A stretch of 64,000 nt of DNA, taken from Toxorhynchites rutilus septentrionalis (Eukaryota > Arthropoda > Insecta > Diptera > Culicidae). Position 1 is the first letter of the stretch; each line of letters starts with the position of its first letter. The notes beneath the pieces are model-generated. The model had not been told where the DNA came from. It worked only from the letters and a program-made list of their open reading frames with translations, and made no database searches. The stretch spans positions 19,536,239 to 19,600,238 of the forward strand of contig NC_073744.1 of the NCBI RefSeq assembly GCF_029784135.1, read 5' to 3'. Shown here piece by piece: positions 1 to 10,253 of this stretch. A program made the translations under genes and the position numbers.

Positions 1-219
1 CTAAATATTTGCTTTCGCCATTTTCATTCCGGCAAGAACGCAGCTGCATACACAATATCGGGACTTGCCCTTTTGTTGGAACAACAAATTGCCGAGCTTC
101 TAAATCGGGTTAACAACGATCCTCTTCGAAGAAATGTCATCGTCGAACAAAGAAGGCCTGGCGAAAGGCGACACGTTTCGCGTGTCGAGATAGAATTTGA
201 AGTAAACAAAATGGGTTGA
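1..219 (+). CDS. Open frame entering the window, unrecognised, ends at TGA
   Basis: The frame is open from base 1 to a TGA at 217-219 (73 codons), and the 5' end lies outside the window. The translation has a short hydrophobic and glutamine-rich stretch (SGLALLLEQQIAELLNRV) followed by a basic, arginine-rich segment. I do not recognise a family. It sits just before transposon-like sequence (a CAGTGTCGGACAAAACATTG stretch near 251), so it may be the tail of a transposon protein rather than a host gene. Seventy-three open codons in such sequence can also occur by chance. Confidence 0.2.
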   Translation, partial: LNICFRHFHSGKNAAAYTISGLALLLEQQIAELLNRVNNDPLRRNVIVEQRRPGERRHVSRVEIEFEVNKMG

Positions 220-524
220 GGAACAATCAGAAAGGTGCTGTCGCCTACATATACAGTGTCGGACAAAACATTGAGAACACTGCTTAAGTAAAAAAAAAAG
301 AAAGTGACAAAATATCGACAAAATATAATCCAATCCAGTGCATCAATTCATTTATAATAATTTATTTGCATTGTTTGAAGAAATTGATAACAACTATAGT
401 TAAAAAAAAGTTGTTCATTAAAAAATGCGTTTCAAGCATATTTAATAACAAAAATGGAGCGACAAAAATTATTCATGAAAAAAAATAAAAACTAAAAAAA
501 CCATACCGTGAAAAGCTTTTAGGG

Positions 525-1085
525 TTAGCATTTGGTCGTGCAACCTTTGTTACGCATCACTTCACGCAGCCGGTTCGGCATGTGTTCCACCAGCTTCTGG
601 CACGTGGTGACCGGGATGGCGTACCAACAAGCTTGGATCCTATCCCACAGTTGCTGCTCATTCATCGGCTTCTCCGTATACACCCACCCTTTCACGATCT
701 CCCATAGGTACTCTATAGGCTTCAGATCCGATGACTGCGCTGGTCACTCCATGACGTCGACTTTGTTATCCTGGAACCACTTTTTGACGGTCTTGACGGT
801 GTGCTTCGGATCGTTATCCTGCATGTTCTGCCATTGAAGGTATCTTTCTTCGAGGCTCACTTTATGGCATAGTTATCCTTCGCGGTCGTTTTCCTTGAGG
901 CGTCCAGTCGTTTCGTATTTTTTGCGGTCGTGGAGGGCATTAAACACGAAGGTATTGGATCGTCCCAAGTACTCTTCGATTTCGCGTTAGCATCTGTCTT
1001 GCACATATCGCGGATGTCTATCCGCTGCGTTTCCGTGCAATTACGCAGCGGATAGTCATCCGGGCGATACCCATTTTTCGTGGAC
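525..1085 (-). pseudogene. Tc1-type transposase remnant
   Basis: Read on the minus strand, 525-835 encodes the C-terminal half of a Tc1-family DDE transposase. It has the catalytic-region motif QDNDPKHTVKTVKKWFQDN, then a block resembling SSDLKPIEYLWEIVKGWVYT, and the tail VTTCQKLVEHMPNRLREVMR. The frame is broken by a stop where a Trp codon is expected (near 747). The 836-1085 stretch carries a decayed N-terminal helix-turn-helix portion (TAKNTKRLDASRKTTAKDNY). The central part of the protein is missing, so this cannot be an active source. A second copy with the same layout lies at 58275-59130 in the same orientation. Confidence 0.8.
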
Positions 1086-1189
1086 TGCAACTGGAATTCG
1101 AGAATAAAAAGCTTATATACTTCTTGTTTACATGATAAATACTTACCAGGATCCGAAAAACACGAAATACCACCGAGAAACCGAGAAGA

Positions 1190-1300
1190 TGATTTCCATT
1201 CATAATTCTAATTTTAAAAACGTGTTCATACCGCCCGAAAATCAATTATTCTTTGACACTCTCCTAAGCTAGTAAACGAAACTCAATGCCGGCAACGCGA
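1190..1300 (-). repeat. End fragment of a dispersed MITE family
   Basis: The stretch around 1250-1290 (CTTTGACACTCTCCTAAGCT and onward) matches, in reverse, 51640-51770, and also the near-palindrome at 17955-18065. The shared core is GAAACTCAATGCCG with TAGTAAACG beside it. It is a terminal fragment. The other end of this copy is not visible. Confidence 0.45.
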
Positions 1301-1405
1301 ATGAACTTTGCAGTTCATACGTCTTTGAAAGTTAACTATTGAATTTCATATTTATATCGATATGAGAAAATGTTCTTCCAGTGAGATACATAAAAGGGTG
1401 GAGTA

Positions 1406-2059
1406 CACCCATACCTCGCTATACGGCCGCTCTTTATACGGCATTTCGCTATAACGGCCCTCTTCAATTAAGGCAGGTTTTCGATTTACGGCTTAAAATG
1501 ATTCGTTATAACGGCAAAAAAAACTTTTTTTCGATGTCACAGCCATTCCATGTCAAACCGATATATAGTGGAGCCGTGTTTCTTTTTCCTCATAGAGGTG
1601 TTTATTTACATTTTAAGGTGTTTCGAAAAATCAACTTTTTTCGGTTTTTTTCAAAAATAACTTTTTTCAAAAATTCATATCTTTTGGACTTTTGAATCAA
1701 TTCAGATGATCGATATATTGATATAGTGGTGGTTTAGTAAGAAACTGCAGTATACATACAACTATTTTATGTAACATGAAGTTGTTTCATTTTTGTTTAT
1801 GGATTATTGTTGGTTTTCGAAGTCTATTATTATATAATCTACAAATGTATGTACTGTAATATGTAATTTCGATTTTAAATTAAATTAAAAGATAAAATGC
1901 ATATCGAATAATAAGCCATGTTATACATTTTATAAACTTGGCACCGATTCGATTGACTTTGTATGAATTTGTATTATAATAAATTATTCCTTATACGGCT
2001 TTTCGCTTTGCGGCCAAGTTTCGTGGAACGGATCTAAGCCGTAAAGCGAGGTATGGGTG
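1406..2059. mobile_element. 654-bp TIR element (Tc1/mariner-superfamily MITE, pogo/Tigger-like)
   Basis: The ends are inverted repeats: CACCCATACCTCGCTATACG on the left and its near complement ending GAGGTATGGGTG on the right. A TA dinucleotide sits on both sides (1404-1405 and 2060-2061), the target duplication of the Tc1/mariner superfamily. Further subterminal pieces (CGCTATAACGG, TTATACGGC) occur at both ends. The inside is AT-rich with no transposase, so it is a non-autonomous element. The pogo/Tigger affiliation is inferred only from the style of the terminus. Confidence 0.7.
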
Positions 2060-2061
2060 TA

Positions 2062-4925
2062 GTAGGCGTATTATATGCCATGTCGTCATGAATTGCATTC
2101 AATTTTAATTATTTTATTTAATTGATGTACAAGTGAGGATTTGCAACAGATGGTTTCGTTAGCACTAAAAAATATCTAGCTATATTTTAGTTTTTTTTTT
2201 ATTCAATCACTATCAATGCCTGGTGCTCAATCAATTTCAACCTGTGAATATTAGTTTAGACCAGCGGCACTCAACCTTTTTTTTCTTAGGGACCACAAAC
2301 ACGTGTTAAGCATGGTGTCACAGGCCACAAACAAAAATAAAGAAAGGTGATGTGCAAGGCACGACCACACTGTTAACATAGAACTACGAAATTATTGCTG
2401 TCGAGCACAAAAGTTAAAGAAATTTAATATTAAAACTCTGTACAAATATTTGATAGCAATGACAAGGGCCGACAAATGATTGCTTTCACTGAGTGAGGCA
2501 ATTTGAGGATAAAAAAGTATAAAAGTATAAAGTATAAAATGTATTTTTAGAATGCATCGAAATTTCTAGTGGCCTTGAAAAGAACCGATGGGTTTGCGTT
2601 GTTTTGTGGAGGCAACTGAAGATGGTTGTTTCATGATTCTTGTTCTCGTGAGAACAATACAAGCACTCAGAACAATACACATCATGTACTCAATATGCAC
2701 AGCGACATTTTCCTCGTACTACACACAGTGTAACTTCAGGCAATCATGTATTTGTTCCCCACTATCGTTATATATTCGATAACGCATAAAATCAATAATT
2801 CGTGCAATCTCCACGGTATGGAAACCAACGACGTATGTCTTATTTAATATTTCTCTGATGCTTTGATTCTGTTCTAAACTATACTTCTTGCGTATTCTGA
2901 AGATGCATATTTAGGGAACTTTCACTGACAGCCAACGACAAATCTTGATTAAGATGGACTTTTATGAAGTTGTTCCTACTCATAGATTTTTGTGATTTCA
3001 ATAGTTTGATTTCGAAGCAGTTTTAAGCTTTTGAAACAAGTTTTTGGGTCAATAATTGATTCATGCACCTTTTATTTTTCAAATAAAGTGATTGACATAC
3101 CACTTTCAACAACTAACAAAGAGGTATCATCGCTTGAAACTCTGCACAACTTTGCTCTGATATCAGCATTGAGAAAGACTGCTGTATGATAGCTGGAGCG
3201 AAAGTATTTGAATGATGATGATGATGATGTTTTAAATTATAGAGGCTGTTAATCAAATGCAAATCGAGGCAAATGTAATCTCTGCCAGAAAAAAGGGACT
3301 ATGTGTTTCTCCTGTCTATCTTTCCTTAGTTTCCAAAGATAAACGCGCAAGAGTTTTATGACTCAACCCAAACGAGGGTTGAGTAAAATAAATAGGACGC
3401 TAAGCGATAGAATGCTAGGTGTAGAAATAATATTTTATTGTTACCAATTAGGTAAGACCCAAGGCGAGGGCCACCCGAGAGATGATGAAATTGTCTTTAT
3501 CACATGATTATAGATTAATAATGTTTAAAGATAAAAAAGTTAGTCCGTCTTCAAGTATTAATCCGAACCCATTCCGAGCGTTGGCGCCTGGTTGCCACGT
3601 CGTCAAAAGTGAACCAAAACAACATAAAAATCCCTATCCGAAAAGTAATCGTAAGCCCTGTCGGTATATGGTTCAATTACCTTAAATATTCCAGTCGATG
3701 TTTTTCCAAGTTCGATATTTGATATGTTTGCCACTGCCTTGCCAATCAAGTTTTCGTATGTCCTCCGAAACAATGCACCCTGGCTTAATGCTATTTCGTC
3801 GTGCGAACCTGGATCATGAGAATAGCTTCTAAATTGTTGTCGAAAAAAAAATCAACGATTAGGAGGAGCAAAAAGTGTTACGTTTCTTATAATATTTTCA
3901 TAAAATTCTAAACTTAAATACAATTCAGTTTTACTTCCCGCAAAAATTTTAGGTAGGCTTTTACGGTTCTGAATGGAATTATATTATTGGAACATTTTTC
4001 TTTCATCAAAACACCTAAAAATATAATTTACACGAATTACATTTATTTTTTTCGAATTCATTTGAAAGGGAAAAATTCAAGATAAATACATAATACTCAA
4101 ATGAACATCCTTCAACCGTCGTGCTTTATCTTTCTCATTTTTTTTATAAATTTTCCGTATTTACTGTATATTTATAGCAGTATTCTAGTCTAGAAATTTG
4201 AATAAAATAAAAAAAAATTTCCTCCATATTTCTGTAGTTTAGGCTGTCAAGAATATATCCTAGAAAGGACTTATCGAAAATCCTATTATTTACCTAGTTT
4301 AAGCCATTTTAGTGATGCGGTATCTAACCTGGTACGGCTATAACAATGAACTTCAATCGCGTTTCTCCCAAACTAGTTCTTCGAACTGGCGTACACGATA
4401 TATCAAGTTCCACTGAACCGATTCATGTCGAATTTATATGGATACAATCTGCAGGCATTTCTCCATCGCATGAACCTCTAAAAAATAATACTTTTTAAAT
4501 TTTACTATTTTGAAAAAATTGGGAAATGAAGAAAAAACGTTTTAAACCGCATTTTGTTTTTCAAACGGCCACCATTTTGACAGAAAAGATGTTATTGACT
4601 TTTCCGAAGTTCATGCGATAGCGGCATCTTTACTGATTCAGAATCTGTTCGATTTTTTTGTTTCAGATAACCAGAATTGCTGGAATCGTGTACGCCAGGC
4701 ACAATCTATTTTTGAACCCTCTCACTTCATCAGCTCTGAACTATTCTAGTAATGAATATTTTTTCTCCGTTCGATTTTTGTTTCATTGTCAAAAGATAGA
4801 TGAAGAAATAATGATGTAATGGATAGTAAAAATATTGTTTGTTTTATTCTTACGGACCTAGAAAAAACGTCTGAAATTCGTGTATCTACACTAGAATACC
4901 CCCTTAATCTGTACTGTATCAATGA
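2062..4925. other. AT-rich intergenic sequence, mostly old repeats
   Basis: No supportable gene. At 2263 the sequence CAGCGGCACTCAACC followed by poly-T resembles the 5' terminus of hAT elements, but I found no matching right end. A short (GAT)n run is at about 3211-3230. A 13-bp inverted repeat TGGCGTACACGAT lies at 4389-4401 and, inverted, at 4684-4696. The stretch near 3955-4050 resembles 33760-33830 (AACACCTAAAAATATAATTT versus AACAACTAAAAATATGAATT), so part of it is a dispersed repeat. Confidence 0.5.
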
Positions 4926-4929
4926 TTTA

Positions 4930-5815
4930 TAGCGAAATCGTTTTTGTTCAGTTTCAACCTAGGTTCGCACCAGTCCCAACATAACTGCTATCAAAACGTT
5001 TTTTAATTCACTGAATTTCAACCTAGTTTCGCACCAGTTTTAACCCGAAAGCTGTTGGTTTCGCACTGAGATGCTTCCCGGGTTAGCACTCGGGTTCAAC
5101 AATACAACTACAGGCAAACCTTTTTTTGTGCGGGGGATAGGGACCGCATAAAAAAATCGTGCAAAACTTCACCAGTAGCTTTAAAAAATCGTGTTCGGTA
5201 CACATTTTGAAAAAAACTTTTTTTGTGCGGTAGATAGGGACCACATAAAAAAGAAAATAACTCAAATCCACGCCATTCACCGTTCAATTTCCTTTTGTTT
5301 CCCTGCTTTGCGATGGGACAGTTTGCCTTTTCGGTTGCGCGTGGCTGTTTTGTGCTTTTAGTTGCATGTCGAAACGTGTTGCTGTTAGAAACCATGGCAT
5401 GCAAACACTTAGAAAAACTTAGAGCATCTGATGGGAGGAAGGGAAAGATTTCAGAAGTGGATAATTGAGATGCAAATATGCTTTTTTGCACTGAAATGCA
5501 TATAAACCATCGAAAAAAACGATAACTTCGTCCATTTCATATACCGCACAGAAAAAAACGCGCAAAAAAAACCGCACAAGAACAGAAAACCGCACAAAAA
5601 AAATCGCACAAAAAAAATTCGCAGAAATAAAACCGCACAAAAACTGGTTTTACTGTATACTGAACTGTCAAGTTCCGAGTATTGATTTGGAAAATATAAA
5701 AATAAAGACTATGAAAATGGAAAATTTGCTGCTTTGCTTACGTATTATTGGAATCGGAATTGAATTCGGATTAATATTTTAAAGAGTGTATTCGCGTTGA
5801 TGGCATTAAGCTTCG
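4930..5815 (-). mobile_element. PIF/Harbinger-like MITE (second copy), interrupted
   Basis: This is an inverted, diverged copy of the element at 35004-35868. The end TAGCGAAATCGTTTTTG at 4930 is preceded by TTA, the reverse of the TAA duplication seen at the other copy. Similarity then runs through the CAGTTTCAACC, GCACTCGGGTTC and AACTGTCAAGTTCCGAGTAT blocks and fades after GGCATTAAGC near 5815. The far terminus is not recognisable. A separate element (5111-5655) is inserted in it. Confidence 0.65.
5111..5655. mobile_element. 545-bp TIR element inserted in the 4930 MITE, with visible empty site
   Basis: The left end is CAGGCAAACC then a T-run and GTGCGG. The right end, read inverted, is CAGTAAAACCAGTTTTTGTG then CGG. 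TA lies on both sides (5109-5110 and 5656-5657). The paralogous MITE copy at 35004-35868 has the uninterrupted sequence (in this orientation CAACTATACTGAAC), which fixes the insertion boundaries to the base. The interior holds many GCACAAAAAAA-type blocks and no transposase. It belongs to the TA-targeting Tc1/mariner-like group. Confidence 0.75.
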
Positions 5816-5879
5816 CAAGAGTCTAACGTCCCAAAATAACAGAAGATTCCTGCAGAAGGATCATCTTTCTTGGTGAAAT

Positions 5880-6330
5880 TCTGGTTCGGTTACAAACGTA
5901 AATAAACGAAGCGCGAGCCACGCAAACGTTTGTAATAAACAATTTCCGCAGAAGAATAACCATGTAATTTGTGTGTTCGATTCTGTAGCAAAAAAGTGGA
6001 AATCATGCACACCGATAGACAATGAAAATATAGTTTTTTAAGAAAAATTGAAGGTATAACTACTTTCTGACAAAGGTGAAACAAATCATTTAGTCTAGTA
6101 TGGTCTTGGGACGAATAAGGACGACTCCCATAAGTCGATTGAAGCAAAGTTATTAGGAGTATTAGAAGAATTATCCCCAAAATTTTGAGCTGATACATCG
6201 GGAACACATTCCAAATCCATATTTGGGCCTTTCGCTGAGCAACGCATTTTAATCGCATTGCCTTTCATCGATAAAAATCTAAAACCCAAATAAACAAAGC
6301 CCAAGTCACGAAAACGTTTATTTCATTGAT
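5880..6330. repeat. Dispersed repeat with two direct copies of a motif
   Basis: The motif AAATAAACGAAGCGCGAGCC followed by ACGCAAACG (about 5900-5930) recurs in altered form at about 6289-6320 (AAATAAACAAAGCCCAAGTC) and again at 33857-33890, each time near a GGTTACAAA or GGTCACAAA block. This marks a repeat family of unknown class. No coding sequence is seen. Confidence 0.4.
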
Positions 6331-6637
6331 CTGAATAAACTTGACAGGTAGTGTAAGATGACTACACGAAGAAATAATTTGTATAAAAATTTTCATGAAG
6401 CTAAATAAGTTGAAAAATAAACACGTATTTGATATTGTTGTGTTCGATATGATGGTATTTAAAACAAGGCGTCTTTTCAGAGAGCTGACAAACTCTATCT
6501 AGAACAACAAATTCTGTATGGTGCGTGCTGAAAAAATATAACTAGTGTTGGGGTGCATTGCTTAACCGATAGCATAAAACATAACCCAAGTACTTCGGAT
6601 CATGATTTAACTCAAAAACATTATGTCAGAATTAATA

Positions 6638-8283
6638 CAGTGATAGACATCCGTTTAGCCGCACTTGAAAAAAAAACTTGAAACACTTACAAAACAATTA
6701 GGAATGTTCTTTTTATCGGGATACTTATTTGCTGCAGTGATAGTATATTTAAGTCACTTTTATTGAAAGGACGTGCGTCACAATCACACACACAAGGCGG
6801 CATCGGTGGATATAAACATTCAAACGTCGTTTTTTCCCGAGACATACGTCTAGCCGCAGGGCATAAAATCGAGTTCTCGCATAATCACCAAGCCTTTATC
6901 TGTGTTTTTTGAAAAAATACTTGGGAATGTTCAATTTACAAGATAAATATTAGATGTGCAAGGTAAGAAGTTGGTCAGATTAGCGATTTACGTAGAATTT
7001 AAAGAAATGGCGAAAGGTATTCTATTGACGGAAGAGGGGCGGAAAATAATAAAGATATTCAGTGAACAAAAGTTTTCTAACCGCTCGATCGTAACAAAAA
7101 TTGATCGATCTGAGAAAGTGGTACGGAATTTCTCTAAATAGTGCCAGAAATATGGAATATAACGACCATCAAATGGGAACACCAAATTTACTTTGCGTCT
7201 CGAAGGTCGAATAAGACACGAAGCAACCAGGAAACGATGTCCTGCTCATACATTAAGGCAGAATCGATTGTTCCAGCAACAAAGAGGCATATTGCGCGCA
7301 TCTTGAATGAGTCACCAAACATCAGAAACTTCAAGGAAGAAACTTCAAGGGAAGCCGAAACTGACTGCCATCCATAAGCAGAACCATCTCTTTTTCGCCC
7401 GGCAATACATGGAATGGAAACTATAATGGAGAAATGTTGTATTTTCCGGCGAAAAAACTTCAATTTTGATGGTCCGGACTGTTACAGTTGCTATTGGTAC
7501 AACTTAAGTCAACGGCATGTCGTGAGATCGAAGCGAAACTTTGGGGGCGGAAGTTTGACAGTGTGGGGAGCCGTTTCCTATCACAGCAAGCTTCCCATTT
7601 GTTTCATTTTCACCCGAATGAACTCCGAAAAGTATCTTCAATTACTGGAGGACGTTTTGATTGGCCATATTGAGAATAACGCTACCGAGGATGTCATTTT
7701 TTTCAGCAGGATTATGCATCGATCCACGATTCCAAGCAATCGAAGGCATGGTTTGCCGAGAAGGACATTCCGCTTCTTGAATGACCTGATGGCAGTCGAT
7801 TGCAATTCCATAGGGAACCTATGGAGAATGGTGTTTCTATGGAGAATCTTGGCCGAGATGGTCTATGCAAACGGATGACAATTTGACAACATTTCCAGTC
7901 TCAAGGCAGTAATTCAGGAATGTTGGAATGTACAGTCAATATGGCAACACTTTAAAAGTTGTCTGACTCGATGCCAAATCGAGTTTTCAAAGTTATCCGA
8001 AATGAAGGTGGACATACTAAATATTAGCTACCTATTGGACTCGAAATTTGCCGCACAAACTTTCTTTTATTGAAATTTTAGGATGCGGCTAATCGAATGT
8101 CCACCCTGATTCCACATATTTGAATTACTTAGAAAACAAAAAGTGAATTTATCCTTTTTTTAGAATGAATTCGATGAAAATAAACAATAATCATCCTTTG
8201 TGAGCAAAACTGTACAAAGAATTGACTTATTTTTAAAAATATTGAGGAAGAATAGGGTGCGGCTAAACGAATGTCTACCACTG
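6638..8283 (+). mobile_element. Tc3-like (Tc1 superfamily) transposon with doubled terminal repeats
   Basis: The outer ends are CAGTGATAGACATCCGTTTA (6638) and, inverted, CAGTGGTAGACATTCGTTTA (ending 8283), flanked by TA at 6636-6637 and 8284-8285. Each end has a second, inner copy: GAGACATACGTCTAGCCGCA near 6839 and GGATGCGGCTAATCGAATGT at 8081, the inverted form. This outer-plus-inner arrangement is the IR/DR layout known from some Tc1-family elements. The 1646-bp length and internal transposase remnant fit a once-autonomous copy. Confidence 0.75.
6990..8020 (+). pseudogene. Decayed Tc3-like transposase
   Basis: A plus-strand transposase broken by many stops and frameshifts. Recognisable pieces are a helix-turn-helix region around 7020-7140, then the block resembling NFDGPDCYSCYWYNLSQRH followed by GGGSLTVWGAVSYHSKLP (7449-7605), which contains the first catalytic region of Tc3-type DDE transposases. 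Then come EKYLQLLEDVL and an aspartate-bearing QDYASIHDSKQSK block readable in a shifted frame near 7705. The end resembles VFKVIRNEGGHTKY (about 7985-8020). It lies inside the TIRs at 6638-8283. Confidence 0.75.
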
Positions 8284-8289
8284 TATTGG

Positions 8290-10050
8290 TCGAGTTTTCG
8301 TTCATGTTGCACCAGGCACATCGCCTTGAGTTGTTTGACAGGTTTTGTGGTAAAGCTCTTTGAATCAATTTTCTGAAATCATACACATTGAGTAATATTG
8401 TTCCAAAAACATGAACCTCTATATTACTTCTTAGATTTTTCAACGTTAGGATCGAAAACCTGAAAGAAAAAAATCGATTTTCGCAAATTTTTCGATTACA
8501 AAGAATGGATCCAAAAAATCGGAAATCGGAATGGAAAATATCCATCTTTTAAATGTCGATCCAAGATCGCCCAATCCTAGTCAGAATCCATTCCTAACGT
8601 TCCACCTGATACCTGATTCAATATTCTCCTGGACAATTAAATCTGCAAAACGGTCGATTTCAGGAAGATACCGGGACACCATTTTTTCTATGGAGGCATT
8701 TTAATTTTCATATTATTTTCGTCAATAAATTCTCTCGTTAACATTTGATTTGGTAGCATGTATGCAGTGGCCGATAAAAATTCAAGAAACGGACATGTCG
8801 ATAGTATCTACAAAAATCTGTCTTCTGGATGGGCTGACAGGTACCATCCTCTTTTGGAGTCAGTCGCACGCGAGAAAAAAAAACAATAATTTCCACGTCA
8901 ATCCCACACTGATCGTTTATTTTCGTTCAACAGGAGGCTGATCATCCGCCATTTAACAACACCCGCAGGGGCGGTGGAACCCCATCAGCGTTAGGGTTCA
9001 TTTATTTTTCATTGTGACTTCACACTGTGCGTCTCAGTTCCATTCCGCCACTCGTGTGGCCCCCCGTGGCCATCCGTGACCGCACCGCAAGACGAACCGA
9101 AACGTGAACAATTTTCATGTCGTCATTAAGGCGTGATAACCGTAACCGTAAAAATCACTCACGCCTTCGCGCTGACAAAGGGCAAATAATGGCGGTGGTG
9201 GCGGTGACGGTGGCGTTGGGCTCTCGGGAAGCATGATTATGGCATCCGGCAGTTGTAATGGTTACGGTCGTTTGATACAATTTACCTACCTATCGTTTTC
9301 TGTGGATCCTCAGAGATGACTTGGGGACCATTTCGCAGATGAGGCTGATTTTTGCGACTATCTATTAAACTAATGAAGCTTCTTAAGCTAACCGCTGTTT
9401 GACTACCACTGGAGACAAAATCGCTGCTCGCGAGGAATTCTCAGACTTCTCGGACTAATTTCCCGTCTGATTAGCTTCGCTTCTTCGCAACAGTTTGCGG
9501 ATGAATTGCACACTTGTAAATGCTAATCAAAACAAAAACCGTTCCCTATGTCCTTGGCGTGTTCCGTGATGAATGCCAAGATTACGACAGTTTTCCAAGT
9601 GTTGTTTGATTATTTCATGCTCGAAAACAAACAACAATCACTGAATCGAACCCCTTTCCCAGCAAAGAGGCCAGGTCAACTTTTGCCATTTGAGCTAAAG
9701 TGGATAATTCTCACAAATTACGGTCCGGATTCAATATATTTTCCGCGTTTTCCTCGCGCTTCTCTTCTTCGAGCATTTATTGCCCTCCCCTGCAGACGGG
9801 ACAAAATGTCGAACCGGGAAAGAAACTTATCCTTCTTGCGTGCCTCGGGGAGAAATTTCCTTCCGCACGACAGTTTTTCGCGCGAAATTGCAAACGATTC
9901 TCTCGCTTCAACACAACGCTCCTTCACGCAGGTTTACGGCAGCGTAGCATTTTCGAGGCCATTAAATCTAAAGTCATAACAATAAACATTTTTTCCTAAC
10001 AGCAATATTTATTTTTTCCGGCTCCGTTCTTTTCTTGGGTTCTTCCTCAG
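8290..10050. other. Non-coding stretch upstream of the PH-type exon
   Basis: No convincing exon or mobile element. The 8930-9270 part is GC-richer than its surroundings and contains GGCGGTGGTGGCGGTGACGG, suggesting low-copy DNA. Open frames at 9548-9999 have no recognisable motif, lack splice signals at their ends and are probably chance. Earlier exons of the gene entering at 10051 may lie here or before the window, but I could not pick one. Confidence 0.4.
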
Positions 10051-10253
10051 GAACCAGGCCGATCGTCACCGGCGGGCAAAATACTGGTCAAGGAAGCCCC
10101 GGAAATGCTTGCGATAGCGCACTGGACAGGTCAGATACCCCGGAGGCCACCACTTCCGGACGGTGTGAGCGTGTCCCAGCTGATCGCTCTCGGGTCCCGG
10201 CGGAAACGCTCCAAGGTGTACTGGATGATTGCCAAGAGCGAGGAAGAAGTTAG
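10051..10253 (+). CDS. Exon of the PH-type gene (phase 0 in, 2 out)
   Basis: The acceptor is a pyrimidine tract ending TTCTTCCTCAG at 10050 and the donor is AG|GTAAGTG at 10254. Only one frame is open across the exon; both others have stops. It reads 67 codons plus AG, beginning EPGRSSPAGKILVKEAPEML and containing VSVSQLIALGSRRKRSKVYW. It is followed directly by the start of the PH-like helix SEEEVR. The local base composition is clearly GC-richer than the flanking intron, as expected for coding DNA. Confidence 0.65.

Noticed and set aside
2263..2300. hAT terminus CAGCGGCACTCAACC
   Set aside because: Only one end is recognisable, with no matching inverted partner and no 8-bp duplication found; mentioned only as a trace.
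9548..9999. Overlapping plus-strand open frames of 143 and 99 codons
   Set aside because: No recognisable family and no acceptor or donor at useful positions. Two long overlapping frames suggest compositional openness.
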